This document shows positions 36,764 through 45,859 of a stretch of DNA of 64,000 nt, piece after piece (position 1 is the first letter of the stretch; each line of letters opens with the position of its first letter). The stretch lies in contig NZ_CP050975.2 in assembly GCF_012273515.2 (NCBI RefSeq), positions 3,472,001-3,536,000 on the forward strand. Reading direction: 5' to 3'. The translations under genes and the position numbers were made by a program. The notes under the pieces are model-generated. The model was not told the DNA's origin. It searched no databases and worked only from the letters and a program-made list of their open reading frames with translations. Origin of the DNA: Streptomyces sp. RPA4-2 (lineage in GTDB: Bacteria; Actinomycetota; Actinomycetes; Streptomycetales; Streptomycetaceae).

Positions 36764-37752
36764 TTCGCTGCCTTCTCCTGGGCGATCTGGCGGGACATGA
36801 TCGTGGTCAGTTCGTACGCCGTGTGGGACGCGGCGACGGCGGTGATCTCGGCGTGGTCGTAGGCGGGCGCGACCTCGACCACGTCCGCGGAGACCAGGTG
36901 GCAGGAGGACAGGCCGCGCAGGATCTCCAGGAGCTCGCGGGAGGTCATGCCGCCCGCCTCCGGGGTCCCGGTGCCGGGCGCGTGCGCCGGGTCGAGGCAG
37001 TCGATGTCGATGGAGATGTAGAGCGGGCGGTCTCCGATGCGCTGGCGCAGCTGGTCGGCGACCTCGTCGGCGCCGCGGCGGTAGATGTCCGCCGAGGTGA
37101 CGATGCCGAAGCCCATCTTCTCGTCGTCGGTGAGGTCCTGCTTGCCGTACAGCGGGCCGCGGGTGCCGACGTGGGAGAGGGCGGAGGTGTCGAGGATGCC
37201 CTCCTCGACGGCGCGGCGGAACGGGGTGCCGTGGGTGTACTCGGCGCCGAAGTACGTGTCCCAGGTGTCGAGGTGCGCGTCGAAGTGGAGCAGGGCGACC
37301 GGGCCGTGCTTCTTCGCCACGGAGCGCAGCAGGGGCAGCGCGATGGTGTGGTCGCCGCCGAGGGTCATCAGGCGGGCGCCCGTGCCGAGCAGTTCGTCGG
37401 CCGCCGCCTCGACCGTCTCCACGGCCTCGTTGATGTTGAACGGGTTCGCCGCGATGTCACCGGCGTCGGCGACCTGGGCGAGGGCGAAGGGGGAGGCGTC
37501 CTGCGCCGGGTTGTACGGGCGCAGCAGGCGGGAGGCCTCGCGGATCGCGTTGCCGCCGAAGCGGGCGCCGGGCCGGTAGGAGACCCCGGAGTCGAACGGC
37601 ACGCCGACCACGGCGACGTCGGCGGTGCCGACCTCGTCGAGGCGGGGCAGCCGGGCGAAGGTCGCGGGGCCGGCGTACCGCGGGACGCGGGACGAGTCGA
37701 CGGGGCCGCGCGGCTGGCTGCCGCCTGCTGCCGGGTTGTCGGTGCTGCTCAT
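36760..37752 (-). CDS. speB: Ureohydrolase (agmatinase or guanidinobutyrase)
   Basis: A 330-residue manganese ureohydrolase that releases urea from a guanidino compound. Metal motifs: '[15 protein letters not shown]' (His ligand), '[15 protein letters not shown]' (Asp-His-Asp) and '[19 protein letters not shown]' (two Asp). The loop '[13 protein letters not shown]' is shared with agmatinases and guanidinobutyrases, so the substrate cannot be fixed from sequence. Translationally coupled to the ThDP enzyme downstream; with it, 4-guanidinobutyrate (giving GABA and urea) is as likely as agmatine. The symbol follows the common annotation only. ATG 37752 follows AGGAGGAGTCC. Confidence 0.87.
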   Translation of the reverse strand: MSSTDNPAAGGSQPRGPVDSSRVPRYAGPATFARLPRLDEVGTADVAVVGVPFDSGVSYRPGARFGGNAIREASRLLRPYNPAQDASPFALAQVADAGDIAANPFNINEAVETVEAAADELLGTGARLMTLGGDHTIALPLLRSVAKKHGPVALLHFDAHLDTWDTYFGAEYTHGTPFRRAVEEGILDTSALSHVGTRGPLYGKQDLTDDEKMGFGIVTSADIYRRGADEVADQLRQRIGDRPLYISIDIDCLDPAHAPGTGTPEAGGMTSRELLEILRGLSSCHLVSADVVEVAPAYDHAEITAVAASHTAYELTTIMSRQIAQEKAAK

Positions 37753-38105
37753 CGTCGGACTCCTCCTGGTGATACCGGTGATGCGTGGTACGGGTGATAC
37801 GTCTTCCAGTGTCGCGGACCCCGGCCACCGGAGTCCGCCCGGCCCGGCCGCCCCACGGCGACCGGCCCGAAACTCTTCAGCCCTCCCCGGCGCCCAGGCC
37901 GTCGGCCCCGGGAGGCGACGGCGCCCCCTCCAGCGTCCCGAGGGGGCAGCGCCCCTTCACGACCCCAGTGGGCCAGGGAGGCCGCCCCTTCACGGCCCCG
38001 GGGCGGGCAGCGCCCTCAGGGGCGCGGGGAACTGCGCGACCGGCCACGACCGACCCGCGGCCATACGCACTCCCCACCCCATGGGACCCGGGGTCCGGGA
38101 CCCGC
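37753..38105. other. Spacer between symporter and ureohydrolase genes, with dispersed repeats
   Basis: A 353-bp region without a gene, transcribed from the symporter side if the minus-strand genes are linked. It is packed with short Streptomyces-type repeat segments (for example GAGGGGGCAGCGCCCCTTCA near 37938 and the element listed at 38016). Confidence 0.45.
38016..38062. repeat. Dispersed Streptomyces intergenic element (GGGGAACTGCGCGAC type)
   Basis: The segment with AGGGGCGCGGGGAACTGCGC at its left end, continuing GACCGGCCACGAC, is a repeat that I recognise between many Streptomyces genes. It lies directly downstream of the symporter gene. Confidence 0.6.
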
Positions 38106-39575
38106 TCACGCCGGTACCTCCGCCGCCTCCGCCGAAGGCACCCCACGCCCGGCCAGCCGCTCGCGCCAAGCGACCAGCACCGCCGGATCGGTCGCGGGGG
38201 TGACCAGGGACACGATCACGTACACGACCAGCGAGGACAGCAGCCCGTAGTAGACCGGCTCGTTGGCGAGGATGCCGTACACCGCCATCAGCCCGACGAC
38301 CGCGAGCCCGCCGACCACGACGGAGGCGAGCGCACCCTGCGCGGTCCCGCGCTTCCACAGCAGTCCGCCGAGGATCGGCACGAGCAGCCCGCCGACGAGC
38401 AGGTTGTACGCGACGGTCAGCGCCTCGACGACGTTGTTGAGGGCGATGGCGGTGCAGATCACCGCGACACCCATGACGAGGATGAAGACCCGGTTGCCCT
38501 TGACCTCGTCGTGGTCGCCGTCGTGCTCCTCGCCCGTGGGCCGTACGGCGCCCCGCAGCCGGGACCAGATGTCGTTGTTGGCGACGGTGGCGCAGGCGAT
38601 CAGCGCGCCGGAGGACGTCGACATGACGGCCGCGAGCGCCGCGGCCAGCACCAGCCCGCGCACGCCGACGGGGAGTTCGTCCTTGACGATGGTCGCGAAG
38701 GCGGCGTCGGCGCTGGGCAGCGTCGGGTAGAGGACCTTGGCCGCCGTGCCGATGACGGCGCCCGCGACGGCGTACACCAGACAGTAGGTGCCGGCGACCG
38801 TGCCGCCCCACCGCGCCGTGGTGTCGCTGCGGGCGGTGAACACGCGCTGCCAGATGTCCTGGCCGATGAGCATGCCGAACGTGTAGATGAGCACGTAGGT
38901 GAAGATCGTCTCGCCGCCGATGCCCAGCGGATCGAAGTACTCGGTGGGCAGCTTGGCCTTCATCTCGCTGAACCCGCCGGCCTTGACGACCGCGATGGGC
39001 AGGAGCAGGAGCAGCACACCGATGGTCTTGACCACGAACTGCACCATGTCGGTGAGGGTGATCGACCACATGCCGCCGAGCGTCGAGTACGCGACGACGA
39101 TCGAGCCGCCGATGACGATCGCGAGCGTCCGGTTCATGTCGAAGAGGACGTCGAAGATCGTGGCGTACGCGATGGTCGAGGTCACCGCGAGCATCAGGGT
39201 GTACGCCCACATGACGACGCCGGAGATGACACCGGCCCGGCCGCCGTAGCGCAGGTCCAGCATCTCGGAGACGGTGTAGACCTTCAGCCGGGCGATGCGG
39301 GCGGAGAAGAAGACGGAGAGGGCGAGCAGGCCGAGCCCGATGGTGAACACCATCCAGGCCCCGGAGAGCCCGTACTGGTATCCGAGCCCGACGCCGCCGA
39401 TGGTGGAGGCGCCTCCCAGCACGATCGCGGCCATGGTCCCGGAGTACATCGCGGGCCCGAGCCGGCGTCCCGCGACGAGGAAGTCGCTCTTGGACTTGGC
39501 GCGGCGCATGCCCCACCAGCCCATGGCCAGCATGCCGGCCAGATAGACGACGATCACTGTGTAGTCGACGGCCAT
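38106..39575 (-). CDS. Sodium:solute symporter (SSS family)
   Basis: A 489-residue membrane importer with about 13 transmembrane segments. Family features: 'YTVIVVYLAGMLAMGWWG' at the N-terminus, 'GGASTIGGVGLGYQYGLSGAW' and 'AALAAVMSTSSGALIACATV' (the conserved Na+-binding Ser/Thr region). ATG 39575 follows GAAGGAGGG. It lies upstream of the ureohydrolase and ThDP genes on the same strand and is divergent from a PucR-type regulator, so a guanidino compound, amino acid or polyamine breakdown product is a sensible substrate. The family also carries proline, pantothenate and sugars. Confidence 0.86.
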   Translation of the reverse strand: MAVDYTVIVVYLAGMLAMGWWGMRRAKSKSDFLVAGRRLGPAMYSGTMAAIVLGGASTIGGVGLGYQYGLSGAWMVFTIGLGLLALSVFFSARIARLKVYTVSEMLDLRYGGRAGVISGVVMWAYTLMLAVTSTIAYATIFDVLFDMNRTLAIVIGGSIVVAYSTLGGMWSITLTDMVQFVVKTIGVLLLLLPIAVVKAGGFSEMKAKLPTEYFDPLGIGGETIFTYVLIYTFGMLIGQDIWQRVFTARSDTTARWGGTVAGTYCLVYAVAGAVIGTAAKVLYPTLPSADAAFATIVKDELPVGVRGLVLAAALAAVMSTSSGALIACATVANNDIWSRLRGAVRPTGEEHDGDHDEVKGNRVFILVMGVAVICTAIALNNVVEALTVAYNLLVGGLLVPILGGLLWKRGTAQGALASVVVGGLAVVGLMAVYGILANEPVYYGLLSSLVVYVIVSLVTPATDPAVLVAWRERLAGRGVPSAEAAEVPA

Positions 39576-39833
39576 GCGGGGCCCTCCTTCGCTCACTCTC
39601 GGTGGCGTGTCGTGCAGATACGGATGGGGACGCGGCCGGGGCGAGCGCGGTCCGGCCGGGAGGACCGGTGGCGGATCCGCGAGCGGTTCCCGCCCGGTCG
39701 GTGCGGCAGCGGATCGCGGGGACATACGCCCGTACCCGCGGCTGCCGACGGCACGACCCTAGGTGGCCGGGAGGCGACTCTGAAGTGTACTTTTCATCCA
39801 CTGTCGCTGAACCGGATGGAGGGAATGACCACC

Positions 39834-41449
39834 ATGCCGGACGCCATGCCGGAACCGTCCGCCTCGCCAGGCCCACCGATCTCGTCCGCCCCATCGGCTC
39901 CGCCGGTCCCCCGGCACCGCCGGTCCCGCCCACTCCGCCGGTGCCGCTGAGCGCGCTGCTGGCCCGGGAGGACCTGGCCCTGCGCCGTATCGCGGGCCCC
40001 GCCGACCCGGACACGGTGATCCACTGGGCGCACACCTCGGAGATGGCGGACCCGTACCCCTATCTGCAGGGCGGCGAGCTGCTGCTGACCGCGGGCGTGC
40101 ACGTCCCGGAGGCGGCGGGCCCGGCCGGGGACGCCCCCGGCCGGGCCCGGTCGCGGCTTCGGGAGTACTTCGACGGCTACGTCTCGCGCATCGTCGCGGC
40201 GGGCGGTGCGGCGCTGGGCTTCGGCGTGGCGCCGGTGCACGACACGGTTCCGCGCGCGCTGGTCGAGGCCTGCGACGCCCAGGGCCTCCCGCTGATCGAG
40301 GTCCCGCCCCAGACGACCTTCTCGGGGGTGGCCCGCGCGGTCTGGCAGCTGATGGCCCAGGCCCGCCTGGCGGAGCTGCGCCGCGTCACGGAGGGCCAGC
40401 AGAGTCTCGCCGCGGCGGCGGCCCGCCCCGACCCGGTGCCCTCGGTGCTGCGCCAGCTGGCGCAGCGGGTGTCCGGCCGGGCCGTGCTGTACGGGCCGGA
40501 GGGGGCGGAGCTGGCGGGCGCCGGACGGGCCCAGGAGGCACCTGTCGCGCGGGCCCTCGCGGGACTGGCGGCCGTGGTGCGCCCCGGCGAGACCCAGGGC
40601 CCGGCTCCCTCCTCCGCCAGCGACACCGTCCAGGGCACCCACCTGGCCGCCTACGCCCTCGGCGGCGGGCAGGGCTTCGTCCTCGGCGTGGCGGCGCCGC
40701 GCCGCGACCCCGGGGACCACACCATCGCCTCCGTCGCGGCCGTGCTGCTCTCCCTGCTCACCGGGGAACAGCAGAGCGGGAGCGGCGCGGCACGGTCGGC
40801 GGCGCTCGTCCGGCTGCTGCTCGGGGCCGCGCCGGAAACGGTCGCACCCCTGCTGGGCGGGGAACGGTGGATCGTCGTGCACGCGCGGCCCACGGCGGAC
40901 GGTCCCGCTCCGGACGCCGTCGCCGCCTCCGCGCTGGGGACGGCGCTGGGCTCCGCGCTCATCGACGCGGGCGGCGACGTGGTACGCGTCCTCGTACCCG
41001 GTGACGGCGAGCCGGCCGCCCAGCGGGGCTGGACATGCGGGGTCAGCGCGCCTGTCGGCCCGCACGAGTGGGCGCTCGCCGACACCCAGGCAGCCCGGGC
41101 ACTGGCCCGCGCGCGGGCGACCCGTACGGCGCTGGTGCGCCACGCGGAGCGTCCCGCGCTCGCCGACCTCGTTCCCGCGGCCGACGCGGAGGCCCATGCC
41201 CGCGCCCTGCTCGCACCCATCGCCGCAACCCCGGCCCTCACCGAGACCCTGCGCACCTGGCTCTCCCTGCACGGTAGTTGGGACCGCACCGCGGTGGCCC
41301 TCGCCGTCCACCGCAACACCGTGCGCCAACGTGTGGCGCGCTGCGCGGCGTTGCTGGGGGCCGATCTCGACGACGCCGATGTGCGCATGGAGTTGTGGTT
41401 CGCGCTGCGGAGCGGTGAGCGGGCGCCCGGGGACGGTGCGGCGCGGTGA
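39834..41449 (+). CDS. PucR-family regulator (apparent frameshift near the 5' end)
   Basis: The safe reading starts at GTG 39941 and gives 502 residues: PucR sensor domain (LSALLAREDLALRRIAG, 'HTSEMADPYPYLQGGELLLT') and C-terminal helix-turn-helix 'VALAVHRNTVRQRVARCAALLG'. That GTG has no ribosome site. An ATG at 39834 does (GGAGGG at 39818-39823) and reads MPDAMPEPSASPGPP, then leaves frame at the five-C run 39908-39912 and stops at 39950. One more C would join it to the regulator as a Pro-rich leader (APPVPPAPPVPPTPPVP) and give about 538 residues. Divergent from the sodium symporter, so it probably controls the symporter/ureohydrolase genes. Confidence 0.78.
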
Positions 41450-41557
41450 CCGGGCGGCACGCCCCCTCCGCGCCCGCGCTCCCCCGTCCCGAGTGACGCG
41501 CGTCCCAGGGCGCGGGACAGCCGTTCCCCGGGCGGGACGCCCCGGCACAATGGGGGC

Positions 41558-42346
41558 ATGCCAATATCCGGGACCCCCAACCGCAGCGAGCTCGTCGACC
41601 ACCTCGTACGGACGCGTATCGCGGGCGACGTCGCCACGCCCCGCGAGAACAACCTCTCCCACTACCGCAAGCTCGCGAACGGCGACCGCAACTTCTGGCT
41701 CGGCCTGGAGCTCGGTGACCGCTGGACCGACGAGCAGGACGTCCTCGCGGTGATGGCGGAGCGGTGCGGCGTGAACGACGACCCGGAGTTCCGGTACGGG
41801 CAGGACACCATCGACCCGGAGCTGACGGTCGACGCCCTGGACCGGATGGCGGCGCGGCTGCGCAAGTCGGCGGCCGCGAAGGAGCGTGTGCTGTTCGCGA
41901 CCGGGCACCCGGGCGGGCTCCTCGACGTGCACCGCGCGACCGCCGCCGCGCTGCGTGCCGCGGGCTGCGAGATCGTCGTCATTCCCGACGGGCTGCAGAC
42001 CGACGAGGGGTACGTCTTCCAGTTCGCGGACGTCGCGGTGCTCGAACACGGTGCGACGCTCTGGCACACCCACTCGGGCGAGCCGATGCGGGCGATCCTC
42101 ACCGGGCTGGAGCGCGAGGGCCGCCCGCTGCCCGGTCTGGTCGTCGCCGACCACGGCTGGGCCGGCTGCGCGGGCCAGTTCGGCATCGACTCCATGGGCT
42201 ACGCCGACTGCAACGACCCGGCCCTCTTCCTCGCCGAGTCCGAGGGCACCGTCCAGGTGACGATCCCGCTCGACGACCATGTGACGAGTCCCCGGCACTA
42301 CGACCTGATGACGGCGTACCTGCTCAACGCGGCGGGCCTCGCCTGA
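41558..42346 (+). CDS. Actinobacterial phosphatase-like protein
   Basis: A 262-residue protein commonly labelled 'phosphatase' in actinomycetes; I cannot name a reaction. An N-terminal helical part (residues 1-60, 'RSELVDHLVRTRIAGDVATPRENNLSHYRKL') precedes an alpha/beta domain with conserved-looking Asp/His clusters: 'VLFATGHPGGLLDVHRA', 'LEHGATLWHTHSGEPM', 'LVVADHGWAGCAGQ' and 'GYADCNDPALFLAE'. The His/Asp pattern suggests metal-dependent hydrolysis, possibly with HAD-like recognition. ATG 41558. It stands alone after the PucR gene and is convergent with the CDF gene. Confidence 0.68.
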   Translation: MPISGTPNRSELVDHLVRTRIAGDVATPRENNLSHYRKLANGDRNFWLGLELGDRWTDEQDVLAVMAERCGVNDDPEFRYGQDTIDPELTVDALDRMAARLRKSAAAKERVLFATGHPGGLLDVHRATAAALRAAGCEIVVIPDGLQTDEGYVFQFADVAVLEHGATLWHTHSGEPMRAILTGLEREGRPLPGLVVADHGWAGCAGQFGIDSMGYADCNDPALFLAESEGTVQVTIPLDDHVTSPRHYDLMTAYLLNAAGLA

Positions 42347-42417
42347 CACCACCGCGCCGAGCCGGACGCACCGTGTCCGACGCGCGCGCCGGTCCAGGGG
42401 GGATCGGGGGACAGCCC

Positions 42418-43392
42418 TCAGGGCCAGGGGTTCAGCCCCTCGGCCCGGCGCTGGGCGTGGCCCGGGGTCGGGTCCAGGTACACCCGGCTCACCGCCGGGA
42501 ACGCCTCCCGCAGTCGCTGTTCGGCCTGTTCGCAGGCCCACTCGATCTGGGCGGCGGTCGACACGTCGCGGAAGTCGACCTTGGCCGCGACGAGCGCCTC
42601 GCGCGGTCCCTGGACCAGGGTCGTCAGCTCCAGCACGGCCTCCACGTGCTCCACCGCGAGCAGTTCGGCCCGGATGCCCTCCCGGACGGCCTTCGGCAGC
42701 GGACGCCCGATGAGCAGCTCCGCGTTGGAGCGGCCGAGGACCCAGGCGACGTACAGCAGCAGGAGACCGATGCAGAGGGACGCGACGGCGTCCCAGACGC
42801 CGGAGCCGGTGAGCTGCCCGCCGAGCAGACCGCCCGCGGCGAGGACGAGGCCGATCAGCGCGGCCGAGTCCTCCAGGACCACGGCCTTCACCGCGGTGTC
42901 CGGGGTGTGGCGGAGGTAGCGCTTGAAGGGCGCCCCGATCCGCGCCGCCTCACCGCGTGCCTGGCGCACGCCGGTGCGCAGGGAGTAGCCCTCCAGCAGG
43001 AAGGCGACAGCGAGCACGACGTAGGAGACGACAGGGTTGCCCAGTTCCTCGCCCGCGACGAGGGTGTGCACCCCGTCGTAGATCGAGAACACCGCGCCGC
43101 CGACGAAGGTCGCGACCGCCGCGAGCATCGCCCAGATATAGCGTTCGGGCCCGTAGCCGAGGGGGTGGTCCTCGTCGGCCGGTTTCTCGCTGCGCTTGAG
43201 CGCGGTGAGCAGCAGCACCTCGGTGACCGTGTCGGCCACCGAGTGCGCGGCCTCGGACAGCATCGCGCTCGATCCGCTGATGACGCCCGCCACCGCCTTG
43301 GCCACCGCGATCCCCAGATTGGCGAGGGCGGCGACGATTACCGTGACCGTACTCTCGCCCGCGCCGACGTCGTCCTGTGCAGCTTCAGTCAT
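42418..43392 (-). CDS. Cation diffusion facilitator (CDF) efflux protein
   Basis: A 324-residue divalent metal exporter using the proton gradient. Six hydrophobic segments, with metal-site residues in 'SEAAHSVADTVTEVLL' (HxxxD, segment II) and 'VVLEDSAALIGLVLA' (segment V), and the loop 'DEDHPLGYGPERYIWAM' typical of the family. The cytoplasmic C-terminal domain is about 100 residues ('LLAVEHVEAVLELTTLVQGPREALVAAKVDF'). ATG 43392. Zinc, iron or manganese are likely substrates. Confidence 0.87.
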   Translation of the reverse strand: MTEAAQDDVGAGESTVTVIVAALANLGIAVAKAVAGVISGSSAMLSEAAHSVADTVTEVLLLTALKRSEKPADEDHPLGYGPERYIWAMLAAVATFVGGAVFSIYDGVHTLVAGEELGNPVVSYVVLAVAFLLEGYSLRTGVRQARGEAARIGAPFKRYLRHTPDTAVKAVVLEDSAALIGLVLAAGGLLGGQLTGSGVWDAVASLCIGLLLLYVAWVLGRSNAELLIGRPLPKAVREGIRAELLAVEHVEAVLELTTLVQGPREALVAAKVDFRDVSTAAQIEWACEQAEQRLREAFPAVSRVYLDPTPGHAQRRAEGLNPWP

Positions 43393-43421
43393 GCCCCAGT
43401 CCTACCCGGGGATCCCGGGGA

Positions 43422-44312
43422 TCAGGACAACTCGCGGGGGATCCGGACCACGCCCTCCTGGATCACCGAGATGGCCAGCCGGCCGTCCTGCGTGTAGATC
43501 CGGGCCTGGCCGAGCCCGCGGCCCCCGGACGCCGAGGGGGACTCCTGGTCGTACAGCAGCCATTCGTCGGCGCGGAAGGGCCGGTGGAACCACATCGCGT
43601 GGTCCAGCGAGGCCCCGACGACGTCACCGGTCACCCACCCGCCGCGCCCGTGCGCGAGCAGGATGGAGTCGAGGAGCGTCATGTCGGAGACGTACGTGGC
43701 GAGGACGACGTGCAGCAGCGGTTCGTCGACGGCGCCGTCGAGTTTGCCGTTGGTGCGGAACCACACCTGGGAGTGCGGTTCACGGATCTCGCCCACGGTG
43801 CCGTAGGGCGGCGGGTCGACATAGCGCAGGTCGACGGACTCGCGCGCCTCCAGGAGGCGCTCCACGACGACGGGGTCCCCCAGGACGTCGGCGTACCGCG
43901 GCAGCAGCTCGGCGGCCGTGGGCAGCGTCTCGGGGTCGGGCGCGGGCGGCATCGCGGCCTGGTGCTCCATGCCCTCCTCGTGCGCCTGGAAGGACGCGGA
44001 GAGGTGGAAGATCGGCTGCCCGTGCTGGACGGCGACCACCCGCCGGGTGGTGAAGGAGCGGCCGTCGCGGATGCGGTCCACCGAGTACACGATGGGCGCG
44101 CCGGGGTCCCCCGCACGCAGGAAATAGGCGTGCAGGGAGTGGGCGAACCGGTCCTCCGGGACCGTGCGCCCCGCCGCGACCAGCGCCTGCGCGGCGACCT
44201 GCCCGCCGAAGACCCGGGGGACGACGGCGGAGCGGGACTGGCCGCGGAAGATGTCCTGCTCGATCCGCTCCAGATCGAGCAGATCGAGCAGCGACTGCAG
44301 TGCCTGACTCAT
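43422..44312 (-). CDS. tesB: Acyl-CoA thioesterase II (TesB type)
   Basis: A 296-residue double-hotdog thioesterase that hydrolyses acyl-CoA to free acid and CoA. Blocks of the family: 'VFGGQVAAQALVAAGRTVPEDR', 'LHAYFLRAGDPGAPIVYSVDRIRDGRSF' and, in the second half, 'LDHAMWFHRPFRADEWLLYD' with the catalytic Asp region, 'SASGGRGLGQARIYTQDGRL'. ATG 44312. It follows the acyl-CoA dehydrogenase gene by 47 bp on the same strand and is probably cotranscribed. Confidence 0.9.
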   Translation of the reverse strand: MSQALQSLLDLLDLERIEQDIFRGQSRSAVVPRVFGGQVAAQALVAAGRTVPEDRFAHSLHAYFLRAGDPGAPIVYSVDRIRDGRSFTTRRVVAVQHGQPIFHLSASFQAHEEGMEHQAAMPPAPDPETLPTAAELLPRYADVLGDPVVVERLLEARESVDLRYVDPPPYGTVGEIREPHSQVWFRTNGKLDGAVDEPLLHVVLATYVSDMTLLDSILLAHGRGGWVTGDVVGASLDHAMWFHRPFRADEWLLYDQESPSASGGRGLGQARIYTQDGRLAISVIQEGVVRIPRELS

Positions 44313-44359
44313 GGTGTCAGTTGTACCGCGCAGTTGTTTCCCGTGATCCTTCGCGGGCC

Positions 44360-45517
44360 TTACAGGCCCATGTCCTTCGCGATGATCGACTTCATGATCT
44401 CGCTGGTGCCGCCGTAGATGCGGTTGACGCGGTTGTCCGCGTACAGGCGGGCTATCGGGTACTCGTTCATGAAGCCGTAGCCGCCGTGCAGCTGGAGGCA
44501 GCGGTCGATGACGCGGTGCGCGACCTCGGTGCAGAACAGCTTGGCGCTGGCGGCCTCGGCCGGCGTCAGCTCGCCCTTGTCGAGGGCCTCCAGGGCGCGG
44601 TCGGCGACGGCCTCGGCCGCGTCCACCTCGGCCTGGCAGGCGGCCAGCTCGAACTTGGTGTTCTGGAAGGACGCGACGGGCTTGCCGAAGACGGTGCGCT
44701 CCTGGACGTACTCCTTGGCGAACCGGACGGCCGCCTTGGCCTGGGCGTACGCGCCGAACGCGATGCCCCAGCGCTCGGAGGCGAGGTTGTGGCCGAGGTA
44801 GTAGAAGCCCTTGTTCTCCTCGCCGAGGAGGTCCTCGACGGGCACCTTGACGTCGACGAACGCGAGCTCGGCGGTGTCGGAGGTCTTCAGGCCGAGCTTG
44901 TCGAGCTTGCGGCCGATGGAGTAGCCCTCGGACTTGGTGTCGACGGCGAAGAGGGAGATGCCGAAGCGGCGGTCCTCGGCGGTGGGCGCGGAGGTGCGGG
45001 CGCAGACGATCACGCGGTCGGCGTGGACGCCGCCGGTGATGAAGGTCTTGGAGCCGTTGAGGACGTAGTGCGTGCCGTCCTCGGAGAGCTTGGCCGTGGT
45101 CTTCATGCCCGCGAGGTCGGAGCCGGTGCCCGGCTCGGTCATCGCGAGGGCCCACATCTCCTCGCCGGTGACGAACTTCGGCAGGAACCGCTTCTTCTGC
45201 TCGTCGGTGGCGAGCATCTTGATGTAGGGCAGGCCGAGCAGCACGTGCACGCCGGAGCCGCCGAACTGGACGCCCGCGCGGGCCGTCTCCTCGTACATCA
45301 CGGCCTCGAACTTGTACGAGTCGATGCCGGCGCCGCCGAACTCCTCGTCGACACGGATGCCGAAGATGCCGAGCTCGGCGAGCTTGTGGTAGAAGTCGCG
45401 CGGCGCCTGGCCCGCGGCGAACCACTCGTCGTAGACGGGAACGACCTCGGCCTCGATGAAGGCCCGCAGGGTCTCCCGGAACGCCTCGTGGTCCTCGTTG
45501 AACACCGTACGGCGCAC
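44360..45517 (-). CDS. Acyl-CoA dehydrogenase
   Basis: A 385-residue FAD-dependent acyl-CoA dehydrogenase, usual family length. FAD and substrate motifs 'MWALAMTEPGTGSDLAGMKTTA' and 'YVLNGSKTFITGGVHAD'; C-terminal 'CLQLHGGYGFMNEYPIARLYADNRV' and 'IYGGTSEIMKSIIAKDMGL'. In the GGYGFM..YP motif the position of the catalytic Glu in related enzymes is filled by MNEYP, so the base is probably this Glu or one in helix G. GTG 45517 is chosen for GAGAGGGG upstream; a TTG at 45589 would add 24 Arg-rich residues. A TetR-type operator lies about 100 bp upstream. Confidence 0.9.
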   Translation of the reverse strand: MRRTVFNEDHEAFRETLRAFIEAEVVPVYDEWFAAGQAPRDFYHKLAELGIFGIRVDEEFGGAGIDSYKFEAVMYEETARAGVQFGGSGVHVLLGLPYIKMLATDEQKKRFLPKFVTGEEMWALAMTEPGTGSDLAGMKTTAKLSEDGTHYVLNGSKTFITGGVHADRVIVCARTSAPTAEDRRFGISLFAVDTKSEGYSIGRKLDKLGLKTSDTAELAFVDVKVPVEDLLGEENKGFYYLGHNLASERWGIAFGAYAQAKAAVRFAKEYVQERTVFGKPVASFQNTKFELAACQAEVDAAEAVADRALEALDKGELTPAEAASAKLFCTEVAHRVIDRCLQLHGGYGFMNEYPIARLYADNRVNRIYGGTSEIMKSIIAKDMGL

Positions 45518-45859
45518 CGTCGGCCCCTCTCTGCGCCTGAACCGGCGCCGCTCTCGCGGATGTGGCTGCTCGCCGTCGGGGTTGCTCAATGGATGGCCGC
45601 GACCCTTGGCTAAGCGCTTGCTCAGCAGTCAGGTTACCCGTCGGTCACGACGACCGTCCAGAGCCATCGGCCGCCCTCCCCCATGACGCTCGTCACGCCC
45701 GCTCCAGCTCGGCCGGGCGGGCGGGAACGCGCCGCGGGGGCACCCGCCCGGACCGGCCCGCGACCGGTAGGTCCGAGCACGGGGCGCGGGTCGCGGTCAC
45801 GTGGCGCTGATCACGGGGCGCGGATCACGGATGACGGGGCGCGGATCACTCATCGGGGA
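45518..45859. other. Spacer upstream of the acyl-CoA dehydrogenase gene
   Basis: 342 bp between the interrupted small gene and the acyl-CoA dehydrogenase, both on the minus strand. It contains the operator listed at 45607 and an imperfect cluster of GGGGCGCGGATCAC/TCACGGGGCGCGG copies near 45808-45850. No gene is seen. Confidence 0.4.
45607..45624 (-). promoter_or_regulatory. Candidate TetR-type operator of the acyl-CoA dehydrogenase gene
   Basis: Minus-strand TGAGCAAGCGCTTAGCCA with a perfect AAGCGCTT core. It resembles the AGCAAGCGCTTGCT-type sites known for actinobacterial TetR regulators of acyl-CoA metabolism. It lies 90-107 bp upstream of the start. Confidence 0.5.

Noticed and set aside
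38106..39725. Longer N-terminus for the sodium symporter
   Set aside because: The extra 50 residues are Pro/Arg-rich, and ATG 39575 has a strong ribosome site and starts directly at the first membrane segment.
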